From Bugula neritina (taxonomy: Eukaryota > Bryozoa > Gymnolaemata > Cheilostomatida > Bugulidae): DNA of 60,000 nucleotides. Made by a program: the position numbers and the translations under genes. Position 1 is the stretch's first letter; each line of letters starts with the position of its first letter. The stretch is taken from NCBI GenBank assembly GCA_964035545.1, contig OZ037770.1, forward strand, positions 8,573,973 through 8,633,972. The letters are read 5' to 3'. Shown here piece after piece: positions 37,882-49,117 of this stretch. The notes under the pieces are model-generated. The model was not told the origin of the DNA, ran no database searches, and saw nothing but the letters and a program-made list of their open reading frames with translations.

Positions 37882-38046
37882 TTCTATAAGCAGCCCCGAG
37901 TTGGGAGGACTGATTGCAGTAGTTTGCGGGTCGTCAAATTTGGAGTTGATGTTTAAATTGGAACTTGGAGCCCCCAACTCCAAACGTGAAAATCTCTAAC
38001 TACTGCGCTCAGTCACCCCCAAGTTGGAGCTGCATATAGAGCAATT
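37882..38046 (+). repeat. Inverted-end element, family M2, copy 3
   Basis: Begins TTCTATAAGCAGCCCCGAGTT and ends AAGTTGGAGCTGCATATAGA, with further inverted internal blocks: CAAATTTGGAGTTGATG against CCCCAACTCCAAACG. Lies between two genes. Confidence 0.6.
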
Positions 38047-38747
38047 CTTCTAACATCTAACATGATAATAGACTGGAATTATTTATAGAACTGTAGTACA
38101 ACTAAAATTCACATTTCGTAATATTCAAAATGGCATGAAGTGAAAGTGCCCGCATATGAATTGCATTTTATGTATTTAACTCAGCTACCTATTGCATCTT
38201 ATCTCAGACAAATGAAATTGCTCGTTCACGCGAATGATGTAAAACATTACACATCCGCCAAAGTTTTCCTACCTTAGAAATTAGACCATATGATCATTCT
38301 CACAAACATCATTACAGGAGTGGATTAGTAGGGGGTTTAATAGCACAGCTTATTAAATATGCTTTGGGCTTCTACCAAACACAGGTAACTATTTGGCTGC
38401 TCTAGGCAAATTGGTAATTCTAAATGATAAATTATGTAGTCTGCATACTAAATTTTTCAAAACTAATAAAATTGCCACAGACACTTGAGAGGGCTTTTCA
38501 AAACAAATTAAATTTTGTACTCAAGTCACTGGCTCATCTTTAAAATACGAAATAAGTTTTATACTCTGAAGGCAATTTTATTTGAAAACTCAGTATTTTT
38601 TATAAGTTTCTTAATAAGCTTACTTTTATCATTTTATTCAACAATTAGTATATAATGGAAATAAATTACCAAATTAACCCCCCATGTAAAAGCACACTCC
38701 TTGCTATTTGGTGACCTACGCAGAGGAACTTCAAATTAGTCTGATAG

Positions 38748-41700
38748 ATGCAAGTCATGCAGTCTGAAGGTTTCCAACTGATGGAAAGGATGTCTGTCAA
38801 GTGCTGTCTTCTTCTGGCAGCTCTAGCTGTGTCTGCAACTTGTAAGTATTCTCAATATGTCGTTCTTTTCAGAATCCTTGTGACTCTTCAACTACTTTTT
38901 ATCACTTAAACTAAGCACTTGTTTAACAATGTGAACTAATCTCGATTTTTCTAGAAAGTTCTCAAAATAATGGAAGTTTTTTTATGAAAAATGTTGTAGA
39001 CACATAATTTCTAGCACGCTAGAACCGCTTGGTTCTAATCATATAGACCTAGCTGGTATAACTTCCATTTCGCTACAGGGAATGTGGTCTGTGGGCAAGA
39101 GATTTCTATTAGAGTAAACCCAAGCCTATCACCTGCAGTGACACATAGGCCAGTAACATCACCACCCATTGGTCAGAATACTAGTATATGCTACAGATAT
39201 GTAGGCTGTTTCGACACGTACCCTCCATTTGACAACACTGGGGGCGTTCTACCCAACCCGCCAGAGAGAGTTGGCACAGTGTTCCTACTCTACTCACCAA
39301 AGAGTAAACTTGTTGGTAAGCTGCTGCTCTCTTTTGGTGATGTTGTGACCCATAGCTCTGATCTGTCCTGATGCTCTAGCTTCGTTTCCTGGCTAATTTT
39401 AGGAACCTGACAAGTTTTCTAATGTTCTACTTGTTAAATAACTGCTGCCAAGTTAAAAATCCAAAGGCTAATATTTAAAGTAGTTACACTAACAACACAC
39501 TATATGACATTCAAACACTCTGTCAAACACAATCATAATATTGCACCTTTAAAAAGCATTCAATATGATGTTGGAATTTTTTAATTTCCATTTATGTATT
39601 GAAATTTAAACTATGTACTGCAGGGCAGCAAATAGACTATAAAGATGATGGATCAACGTTAGATAATACAGACTTCAACCCACTATTGCCAACCAAGTTT
39701 GTTATTCATGGGTTTACACAGAATGAGAAGGAGAAGTGGGTTAATGAGATGAAAGACGCATTGCTCACTACGGTATATCATATTCATCATCATTTTTCTT
39801 GTCATAAACAAAGTATTTGGTAGTCAGAGCCTGCATGCTAAGTTATACTACATATTTTGTTACACGTATTTTCATTGGTCAAGATGAAGCTCACTACAAT
39901 AATATTTAGTCATAAACTCTCCTCCTCTCCTCCCTCTCTCATATGCTAAATTTAGATCACACCTACAATATAATGCCTATTCATTATTAAAGCCAAATCA
40001 CTCTAACAATTTGATTTGCTTTGAATTCGACCCAGCACTGACTAAGGCAATGTACACTGATCACTGATTGGTGTACAAGACTACCAATTACTTGTTTATT
40101 ACTCATTGCTGTAGACAGAAACTGAAGAGTGACTTATTCTCACTATAAAATATGTCTTTAATAACAAATATATAATTCCATTCCCTTAATAATTCTCGAT
40201 GAATTATTTAAAAAATAAATACCTTGACTAAATTAGCTGAAACTTGTTGACACTTATATATGTATATTAGTGTGTTATTGCATGTTTCAGGGTCCAATGA
40301 ATGTAGTAGTTGTCGGGTGGGGTGAGGGGGCCTCCGCACCAGACTACCCTAAAGCTGTTGCTAACACCCGACTTGTGGCTAAGCAAGTGTCGATGTTAGT
40401 GGAGCTGATGATTAAGAAGGGGATGGATGTCGGTAGAATACACCTGATTGGTCACTCTCTCGGAGCTCACGTGTCTGGATATGTTGGCGCCGACTTGAAT
40501 GGCCAGTTGGGACGAATTTCTGGTGAGCAGCAGATTGTCATGCCTCCTACTCTCAAGAGCATTATAGATGATGTTGACCTAATTCTGCACACTGACACAT
40601 GTAGCTTATATATAGTTCTGTGTACTTACACATGTGTACCTTGCACTTACACCTACATCTATGTACCTACACAATTGACTTACACCTACATCTATGTACC
40701 TACACAACTGACTTACACCTACCTCTGTATACCTACATAAAGCTTTATGTACTTACACATGTATACCTCATACTTGCTCTGTGTACATACAGATAAGACT
40801 TACACCTACATCTATATAGCTTACACTTGAACTCCTGTGTGTCTTACAGCTATGGATCCTGCTGGGCCGTTCTTTGAAGGCAGCGACGAGAGAGTGAGAC
40901 TCAACCCCTCTGATGCCAAGTTTGTGGATGTTATTCACAGCAACGGCAAACCAATAACCAGCGCCGGGGCTGGAATGTTTGCTTCCTGTGGCCATGTTGA
41001 TTTCTATCCTAACGGCGGCAAAAGTCAGCCGGGCTGCCCTGATTTTTATAGCAATGTCTGGAAAACAATTTTACGATTAGATTTCAGTGGTAAGATTTAT
41101 GAACGTACAGCTAGCAGCATTCCTGTAGGGTTTCGTATGCTATGTTCAATGCCTTTTTTCAAATATCTGCATGGTTTAGGATTCTAAACTTATTAAAGAA
41201 AATCACAAGGTTGTACAAAGTCACTGTTTATTTTATTCTGTTATGTTTATCGCAAAGTTTCACTCACCAGAAAATTCTGAGCAGGTCAGGCACGGTGTGG
41301 TTTGTATCTGTTAGATAGCTTATTTACGTAATTTAACTCGATGTAACAGTAACTTATTGAAACACTTGGCTGTTCCTCCAGAGATAGGTTCCCTGGCTTC
41401 ATGCAGTCACAGTCGATCCCACCAGATGTATATAGAGTCCATATATAACAACAACAAATGCTCATTGACTGGCGTACCATGTAACTCCTGGGTGAGACAT
41501 GCTCTCCTCCCTATCTCGTCCGTTTGTTTATTGGTTGTCATGGTTACACGTCCAGTGTCTTGTCTCATGTTATATATAGGCTAGAACAATGGTATCAGAG
41601 TTTAGTATCTCCTTAGCTATTCCATCTCTACATAGCTCTTTATTTCTTCTCTGTGACTCGCCATGTCTACAGTTTCCTATTTTTGGGTGGTTCGTATTCT

Positions 41701-44700
41701 TTTTACTGCCTTACACTTGTGAGTACTTGTGAGTACTGCATCTCATGTGAGTTTATAGTCGCTATTCCTGTGAGAGCCTCTGTTGGAAAGGAGTTTTTGT
41801 TAAAGCGGGCTAAGGACTTATGTGACAATGAAGCAATTATGACCGGATGCTTTTTTTAACATCACTGCTAGTGTTTGAACTGGAACCACTGTCCTTGTGT
41901 TTACTAGACCAGGCTTTAACCGTTACGCTATGGCTGCATTTCATTCACTTGATATTCTTTAGTATTAATGGCTTGCATATAGCTCTATTACTAAACTCTT
42001 ACGGCGAATGTCATTATTGGCTAATAGAGAAACACCTAAGCATATTCTTCAATCTTTTACTTCAGCTGTTCTATGAAATGCTACAAGTTGCACTCTACCT
42101 CTTCTGGTCATGTCTCAGTCACCGGTTACAGCTATGACTTGCTATTTGTAGGAGTCGGCTCCCTTGCCTCTTGTAGTCACAGTCGCTCTCATTACTATTT
42201 CATGGAATCTCTCACTGCAAAGGGGTGCAAGTTTTTGGCTCACCCTTGCAATAGTTGGGTAAGACTCTACCCTGTCTGGTTACATAGGGGGTGTCCAGTC
42301 TTCTAACAGTACAGTTGATTATATGTGTGTAGTTAAAGGTGTGATTTTGCTTTTCATGTACCCTTTCTCTTGACTCATGACTAGTACTTACGTTCTCTTC
42401 TAATTTCCTCTACCTCGTGCTCTAATTGGGTCATTTTACTTTAGTACACGTCAGCAAATAATGACTAAAACTTGAAGTTTGCTGAAAATTCATGAAAATT
42501 TATTGTATAGGGTATTTCTATGTGTTGATTCTAGCTATGCATAACAAAAAACAGCTAGGAGGGGGCTCTGCAACATTAAAGCGCGGCGTTATTGTCATAT
42601 CAGCTAAATACATACATACATATACGTATATATTTTCGTGTGGTTATGAAAAACTGTCACGATCCGTATATCCTAATTTTCTAACCAAATTAGGACAAAA
42701 CATAGAAAGTCAAGCCCAAAACAAAACAAACCTTGATTATTTAGTTGCATTTGTTAACATTTTAATAGTTTACGGCAAAAAAATCATATATAATATCGCA
42801 GCTAAGTTGTAAAAAAATAATTAAAAACTAGAAATATTGAGTGTGCATGTACTAAATTAGGTAAAATGACCTAATTGCTGAACTAATCTTTCATTGGTGT
42901 GTATGTGACTTTGCAGCTGTCCCACAGCTGGTTTTACCCTCTTGTTTACCCAAATTCTTCCTCATATATGTACGCTGATTTACAATAAATCTGTTATGTA
43001 CTAATTTTGCAATCAATGTTGTATAGAAATTGTAACTTTTACTTTTTTATACCGACATTCTAAAAGTGTTTTATTGTCCATGTGTTGTACAGTAAAAGCC
43101 AATAGACTGCTTACCCAAAATTAAGTGGTTGAATTAATACAGTAATTATCCAAAAGTTCTGGATCTTTTTTAATAAATTTCTTCTTGACATGTCTTAATT
43201 ATATATAACCTTTTTTAACATAAGTTACATATAATTTCTTCAACTATTTAACATATATCAGTCATATATGCTTTCTTTAACACGTCTTAACTCAACATGT
43301 ATAAGTTATATACTTTCTTCTACATGTCGTAGTTCGTGAACATATATGAGTCATACACAATCTTGTAGGAAGACTACGAGGCAGGTAAATGCACGTCATG
43401 TGGTCCCCATGGCTGTTCAGAGATGGGATATCACTCTATAGAGTATGCTGGGAGAGGTAGTTACTACCTGGTTACTAAAGGTAAGGTAACACTGCAGTAT
43501 CTCAGCTCAAGTTTGTAACGTTTATATCCGGTATACTTATCATAGACTCTTCACTGTATTATAATACTTGTATAAAGTTTGCCCCTTTTACTGGCTATAC
43601 TATTTTTTACATCACTTGCGTTGATAATATTATATAATAAAAATAATTTCCAATTTACTTTTTGTGCTGTGAGATTATCTATCCTCCATGTTATCTGCTA
43701 ACTGCAGCATTTTTGTTGTCACTCGGCAAATACCACTAATCAACCAAAAGTTGAGAATCAACAAAGATGACATACTCGTTTCTGATTGGTTTCTTTCATT
43801 ATACTCTGTATTACAGGTTTTAGCACAGCTTATGCACCAGACGGCGAGATGTTTTGTGGGTCAACATATGATATTTTGATTAAATCTAGCTCAGGTTCCA
43901 ATATCAAAGGAAAGATTGACCTTGACATTAAAGGAACTGAGTCTGGGTTGAACACTCCTTTCCAAGGGTATTTATTAGCTAATCCTAACAGATCACTGCT
44001 TTTATTGAAATGTGTTGAATTAACTTGCTTTGTTTAGGTTTGTTAGTTACTGTTGTGTTTTGATGTTATTGTCTTCTCTTTACTGACATACTTGAGCACA
44101 TGCTGAATGTGTATGTGCAATATTATAGAGTTGAATAATGGCGTTTACTAAACGCAGCGCTTACCAGCTCCTTAAGTGTATCACTAAGCATCTCACACAT
44201 TATACTTGATACAAACACTGAAGTTACCAGAAACTGCATCAAATGTATTTTTGTTTCACTTGAATAAATTACCTCTACTTGTAGAGTATACAGTAAATAT
44301 TATAATATTTTATACTCTAAACCTTTCATCTGGTGGCAGCGTGACTGTAACTGATATTGCTGCCGTCTCTATTCCTAGAGAGAGTGATGAATTGGGAGAT
44401 GAGTCTAAGATAGTCGTGGTAGACTATGACGACTTGGGGGACATCACCTCAGTCTCCCTTACTTACACCAAGAATGGCGGCATACTTTTTGGCATTGGCT
44501 CTGGAACAGATGAATGGAAATTGGACTACATTGTAATTTGGAAAGAAGAGAAACAGTGAGTATTTCAATAGTAATATTTCACTACTTTACTTCACTGGTC
44601 GTCTCTGTGTCATCAAACTAAAATAATATGAGAGAGAATAAGATTTGTCTTCCCAGAACTCCAATACCATGGGACATTTTTTGTTGTTTATTAATTAAGT

Positions 44701-44831
44701 GGCTTTAACAGTAAATATTTCTTACAAGTAGAAACTTTATAATATTGTCTTTCAGGTACAAGTTATGCAACAACAAGCCAACAAAAGTAAAGACTGGTCA
44801 ATCTGTCGTACTCTCACGGTGTACCAGATAG
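38748..44831 (+). CDS. Secreted pancreatic-lipase-family lipase with C-terminal PLAT domain
   Basis: Exons 38748-38841, 39079-39315, 39624-39772, 40291-40522, 40850-41089, then either 41382-41491 (6a) or 42152-42258 (6b), then 43369-43480, 43817-43967, 44340-44555, 44756-44831; 538 or 537 residues. It should hydrolyse acylglycerols or phospholipids outside the cell. Signal peptide [16 protein letters not shown]; several in-frame ATGs precede it, so the exact start is open. Pancreatic-lipase landmarks: [36 protein letters not shown]; the nucleophile in [14 protein letters not shown]; the acid in [32 protein letters not shown]; lid from QPGCPDF to SLASC; the catalytic His in SCSHSRSH; and [15 protein letters not shown]. 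The C-terminal 130 residues form a PLAT/LH2 beta-sandwich ([12 protein letters not shown] ... WKLDYIVIW). All triad residues are present and the lid is of usual length, so it is likely active. Confidence 0.93.
40585..40835 (+). repeat. Degenerate tandem repeat ahead of lipase exon 5
   Basis: Repeats of CTTACACCTACATCTATGTA and related words fill the end of intron 4 up to the acceptor at 40848-40849 (GTGTCTTACAG). Several units contain CTTACA close to the acceptor's CTTACAG. Confidence 0.7.
41382..41491 (+). other. Lipase alternative exon 6a
   Basis: 110 nt, enters in phase 1 and leaves in phase 0. Acceptor TTCCTCCAG, donor GTGAGA. Encodes [19 protein letters not shown], with the catalytic histidine right after the second lid cysteine, and ends VPCNSW. 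Compare exon 6b at 42152-42258. Confidence 0.88.
42152..42258 (+). other. Lipase alternative exon 6b
   Basis: 107 nt, the same entry and exit phases as 6a. Acceptor CTATTTGTAG, donor GTAAGA. Encodes [20 protein letters not shown] and ends HPCNSW. It is 660 bp downstream of 6a and clearly a tandem duplicate; both ends and the Cys-Ser-His-Ser-Arg-Ser-His core are kept while the middle differs. Confidence 0.88.
42427..42872. repeat. Inverted-end element M3, diverged copy, in lipase intron 6
   Basis: Starts GGGTCATTTTACTTTAGTAC and ends GTACTAAATTAGGTAAAATGACC; the ends match those of the palindrome at 30838-31240. Interior is diverged. It lies between exon 6b and exon 7. Confidence 0.6.
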
Positions 44832-44934
44832 TTGACCTTCAACAAATCTCAAGGTCACTATTGCAGCAGACATGTTATGACTCTAAATATACTTTCAAAT
44901 TATTACTCTCAAATCCCAATATGTTGTTAAGAAT

Positions 44935-44940
44935 AATAAA
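44935..44940 (+). terminator. Poly(A) signal of the lipase gene
   Basis: AATAAA 104 bp after the lipase stop. Confidence 0.55.
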
Positions 44941-45272
44941 ATAATGTGCCGATACTATTACATTTACACATTATGCATGAATAGTAATAATATAACAAAC
45001 AAATATAAACCTAGATTTCTGTATATATAGTGCAGTAATTTACATTATTACACAAAAAATAAAAAGTTATTAATAATTTAAATGGATGTTTATGTTTTTT
45101 TTTAGTAAATAATGATGTATTATTGCATTGTTTTAGTTATAGAAAAAAAATTGAGAAATTCTTTTAATAATTTCAATCAATTATAATGCCTGATTGTCTA
45201 ACAGATGAAATTCTAACACAGCGTAGAGGAATATGAATTTTAGTTAATCAAAACAGTGATTTAGCTGTTAGC

Positions 45273-48200
45273 ATGCCGGGCAATTCCGGCTCAAATAAGA
45301 CTTTGCAAAAGAAAAATGGATCTACAGGTAACCTTGGTTCTCCCAAACCAGATTCATCCCAAAGTCTTGCACAGGCTGAGAAACAAGTCTCTATTACTAT
45401 CGATACTTCTGCACAGAGTTGGAGCTTTGCCAAGTTCAAGTTGAATGGTAAGTTAGGGCTATAAGTGCTATCTTTTCTTGACAGTATTTGCACCATGTTA
45501 GTGTCAGCTGTGGAAGGGGGAGGGGGAGGGGTAGGAGTGCTTCATAGCTAAACAGTAGATGGTAAAAGTCCAGTGTTAATCATTAGTGATAGATTTTTAT
45601 ATGTGCCTTTCAAATGTGACAACAGTGTGTATAGAAGTAGTATGTGTATATACTATAGTGGTACTTAGGGTGTATAGCAGTGGCAAAATTGTGTGTATAT
45701 GTAACATCATAAATTTAAAAACATATACTAATTTATTGCAACTTCATTTCTAAGTTTATTTGAGGCGCCTAGAGTTGTTGATATTAAAAACTTTTGATTA
45801 ATAGAATTGACTATAAATGTGTGAGAAAAGTACAGTTTCCAATCATCAACAATTTCTTGTAGATTTTTGACTTCTTAAATTGAAACTGTGTTCCCTATTA
45901 ACTATTAACATTTGGAATCAATTAAAACATAACGTATTATAATAATGGGGAAGTTTGATAATTATTCAAGAGAACACAACTCTATCTAAACATAATTCAT
46001 TATCAGTGCGCTAGTAATATACTTTCTATACAGCTCAAAGCACAGGAAGCAAAGTGTTATAACATTGCTCAAACTCACACGTTCTATTTATAGCTCAAAC
46101 TCACACGTTCTATTTATAGCTCAAACTCACACGTTCTATTTATAGCTCAAACTCACACGTTCTATTTATAGCTCAAACTCACACGTTCTATTTATAGCTC
46201 AAACTCACACGTTCTATTTATAGCTCAAGGTCATACGTTCTATTTATAGCTCAAGGTCTGGCTGCCTGTGGAATCATGTTCTGTATCCTTTCTCCTCTCT
46301 TCTTCTGTTTCTACCTCGCTGCCGCTGGAGGAACCGTTTACACAGGAATTCTGATATTTTACACATTCTGTCTGGCAGGTGAAAACAACTCCATCATAGT
46401 GTATAATGTTCATGTATTATATATATAGCAATAGTAGGCATAGCAGTAGTGAATATAGCAGCAGTGAATATAGCAGTAGTGAGTATAGCAGTAGTGAGTA
46501 CAGCAGTAGTGAATATAGCAGTAGTGAGTATAGCAATAGTGAGTATAGCAGTAGTGAGTATAGCAGTAATGAGTATAGCAGTAATGGATATAGCAGTAGT
46601 GAGTATAGCAGTAGTGAGTATAGCAGTAGTGAGTATAGCAATAGTGGGTATAGCAGTAGTGGGTATAGCAGTAATGAGTATAGCAGTAATGGATATAGCA
46701 GTAGTGAGTATAGCAATAGTGGGTATAGCAGTAGTGGGTATAGCAGTAATGAGTATAGCAGTAATGGATATAGCAGTAGTGAGTATAGCAGTAGTGGGTA
46801 TAGCAGTAGTGAGTATAGCAGTAGTGAGTATAGCAGTAGTGGGTATAGCAGTAGTGGGTATAGCAGTAGTGAGTATAGCAGTAGTGGGTATAGCAGTAGT
46901 GAGTATAGCAGTAGTGAGTATAGCAGTAGTGGGTATAGCAGTAGTGAGTATAGCAGTAATGAGTATAGCAGTAGTGAGTATAGCAGTGCTGAGTACAGCA
47001 GTAGAGGTATAGCAGTAGTGGATATAGCAGTAGTGGGTATAGCAGTAGTGAGTACAGCAGTAGCTGTATTACTATCAATAAGTTTTGTATTATGACTAAA
47101 GTAAATATAGAAGCTTGTAGAAAGTTTTCTACGTAGCAGACTTTGTAGTAACAAATATATAACAAAAATACTTTTTAGTTTTCATAAGAGTCAAGGTATT
47201 GGCCTTTATACACTGTATATTATTTTGCAATGCAGTATTATAGTGGTGGAGAAATTATTTGAATATTTACACCATAGAATAAGTCTACATTCATGTGAGG
47301 GTCATCTAACGCTACTCAGAATGTCTTATTGTAGGTATTGGGTGCAGCTTTATTGGCACATACAAGTGTGCCTTGAATCTGGAGTTGGGCAGCCCTAAAC
47401 TGCAACGGAATGTAGGTACATCACTGTACACATCATGCTGTGTATTAGCCTTGTATTAGTATATAATGTATTGGGTATATGTATTAGTATATATATAGGT
47501 ATTGGTATATATATAGGTATTGGTATATATATATGTGTATATGTATATGTATGTGTATATGTATATGTATGTGTATTGGTATATGTATGTGTATTGGTAT
47601 ATGTATGTGTATTGGTATATGTATGTGTATTGGTATATGTATTAGTGTATGTATATGTATGTGTATGTGTGTGTGTGTGTATGTGTGTGTGTGCGTGTGT
47701 GCGTGTGTGCGTGTGTGCGTGTGTGCGTGTGTGCGCGTGTGCGTGTATGTATATGTATATTTTTTGCATGTTTGATTTATAAAACTTCAGCATACTTTAG
47801 GATTTATATATGCTAGTTAAAACATATACTTCACAGCAAATAATTACTCTACAGTATCTCAATGTAATGCAACTGTATTCTCCACTACTGTTTAGTATCA
47901 TTTATATATTGTAGAGTGGCCTGTATCTGGTGTTCACATGTATGGATGCTTTTCTGGCCATATTCATCTTTTCTTACTCCATTACTGTGATAAAACATTT
48001 AGTATGTATTCCATTATGTTATGGTACTGAATATCGCTAGAAGCAGCACCGGGTTGGGGTTGACTCAGTATAGTATTTGTATACACACCATTGTCCTAAC
48101 TCCAAACTCGAGACCCCAAAGCAATGCAACCAGTGGCGACAAATTTTGTGCTGCTTTTAACGATTTTCTCTATAAACACTGACTTCAGAAAATGTTATAC

Positions 48201-49074
48201 ACTGCAATAGCTTCATTATCTGTGTATATACAAGATAACACCTATGTACTGCCCACTATGCTGATTGGTTGAATGTTTAAGACTGAGGCTAGACTACAGA
48301 GCACCAGCCTAGGACTGGATGTCAGGCCAATAGTATACATGGCCATAGTGTCTTCTATACCAAGCATGGTCTTATGCGTGATGGCACTGTACGGGGCCTG
48401 CTACAGGTACCCCGTCAAACTTGCTCTGGCAAATCCAAAGAATAAAGTTGGTAAAGGTAAGTTATACAGGAGTGAGTTTTCCTTGAAGTTTTTGGACAGG
48501 ATTTATATATCCAAGATTAGAGCTTTAAAACCTCGTGGATAAGTGATTGTATTGAGCACCTACTTTGTATATGAAATAGCTTGTTTCGACCCAGTTTGCT
48601 ATTGCACATTGACTTTTACACACACGCGCACACCCACACACACACACACACACACATGCACACACACGCACACACATGCACACACACGCACACACACGCA
48701 CACACATGCACACACACGCACACACACGCGCACACACACACACGCACACACACACGCGCGTGCACACACACGCACACACACACGCACACAGCGTAACACA
48801 ACGCAACACAACGCAACGCATGCATATTCATGTTATATAATCTTTAGCTGGAAAGACATCTGGATCATCAGCAAAGGACCCAAAATCTCAAAAAGAGTTG
48901 AGAACATCGAAGAACACAAAACTTCAAAAAGATTCTAGAGTTTCTGACGATTTAAAATTTCAAAAAGAGCTGAAAACTCCTAAAGATCCAAAGGCACGAA
49001 GAGAACAGAAAACTCCCAGAGAGTCCAGAGGAAAACGAAGTGTAAAAGCTGCTTCTGGTGTTGAAACAGTCTAA
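45273..49074 (+). CDS. Four-helix membrane protein with lysine-rich tail, family not recognised
   Basis: Six exons: 45273-45447, 46250-46378, 47335-47411, 47915-48001, 48300-48456, 48848-49074; 283 residues, all phases consistent. Exon 1 is a Ser/Gln/Lys-rich cytoplasmic-type N-terminus (about 58 residues). Membrane segments: [18 protein letters not shown] and [17 protein letters not shown] (exons 2-3), [20 protein letters not shown] (exon 4), and [20 protein letters not shown] (exon 5). The last exon is a highly charged tail of about 75 residues with repeats of the type KDPK-x-x-KE, such as [20 protein letters not shown] and REQKTPRE. Topology (four spans, both ends inside) resembles tetraspan families such as MARVEL or MS4A, but I see no signature for any, so no function is given. 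Introns 1, 2, 3 and 5 are loaded with tandem repeats, several made of splice-site sequence. Confidence 0.8.
46067..46258 (+). repeat. 26-bp minisatellite carrying copies of the exon 2 splice acceptor
   Basis: About seven copies of GCTCAAACTCACACGTTCTATTTATA. The real acceptor of exon 2 (TATTTATAG | CTCAAGG, exon start 46250) is the last unit. Junctions TATTTATAG|CTCAA fall at 46093, 46119, 46145, 46171, 46197, 46223 and 46249. A more diverged relative (TTCTATACAG|CTCAAAG) is at about 46024-46038. Using an upstream junction gives an in-frame stop within eight codons. Confidence 0.9.
46426..47075 (+). repeat. 15-bp minisatellite, ~43 copies, in intron 2 of four-helix gene
   Basis: Unit TATAGCAGTAGTGAG with point variants (AATGAG, AGTGGG, AGCAATAG). 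It leaves frames open on both strands; those frames are repeat artefacts, not genes. Each unit contains a donor-like GTGAGT and an acceptor-like TATAGCAG. Confidence 0.93.
47440..47757 (+). repeat. GT-rich microsatellite (GTAT then GTGTGC)
   Basis: Begins about 30 bp after the exon 3 donor. First GTATTGGTATATGTAT-type units, then nearly pure GTGTGTGCGTGTGTGC up to about 47745. Confidence 0.9.
48036..48165 (+). repeat. Short interspersed element, family M2, copy 4
   Basis: Starts CGCTAGAAGCAGCACCGGGT and ends GTGCTGCTTTTAACG, directly after exon 4 (donor at 48002). Closest relative is the copy at 2262. Confidence 0.55.
48617..48792 (+). repeat. AC-rich microsatellite
   Basis: Tract of ACACACGC, ACACATGC and ACACACAC words in intron 5, about 55 bp before the exon 6 acceptor. 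It is the reverse complement of the GT-rich tract in intron 3 of the same gene. Confidence 0.92.
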
Positions 49075-49111
49075 AATATTGAAATATTTAGTGACATAAC
49101 AAACGTCTGCT

Positions 49112-49117
49112 AATAAA
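49112..49117 (+). terminator. Poly(A) signal of four-helix gene
   Basis: AATAAA 38 bp after the stop, inside TAATAAAATTTTTT; a very short 3' UTR. Confidence 0.5.

Noticed and set aside
46406-47165. Long open frames on both strands (187-251 residues), e.g. Tyr-Ser-Ser-Ser-Glu repeats
   Set aside because: They are translations of the 15-bp array inside intron 2; the unit is a multiple of three without stops, so frames stay open by arithmetic.
47395-47793. Open frames rich in His-Thr or Cys-Val
   Set aside because: GT/AC microsatellite translations.
48525-48938. Several open frames of Thr-His or Cys-Val repeats
   Set aside because: AC-rich microsatellite; the real exon 6 starts at 48848 in a different frame.
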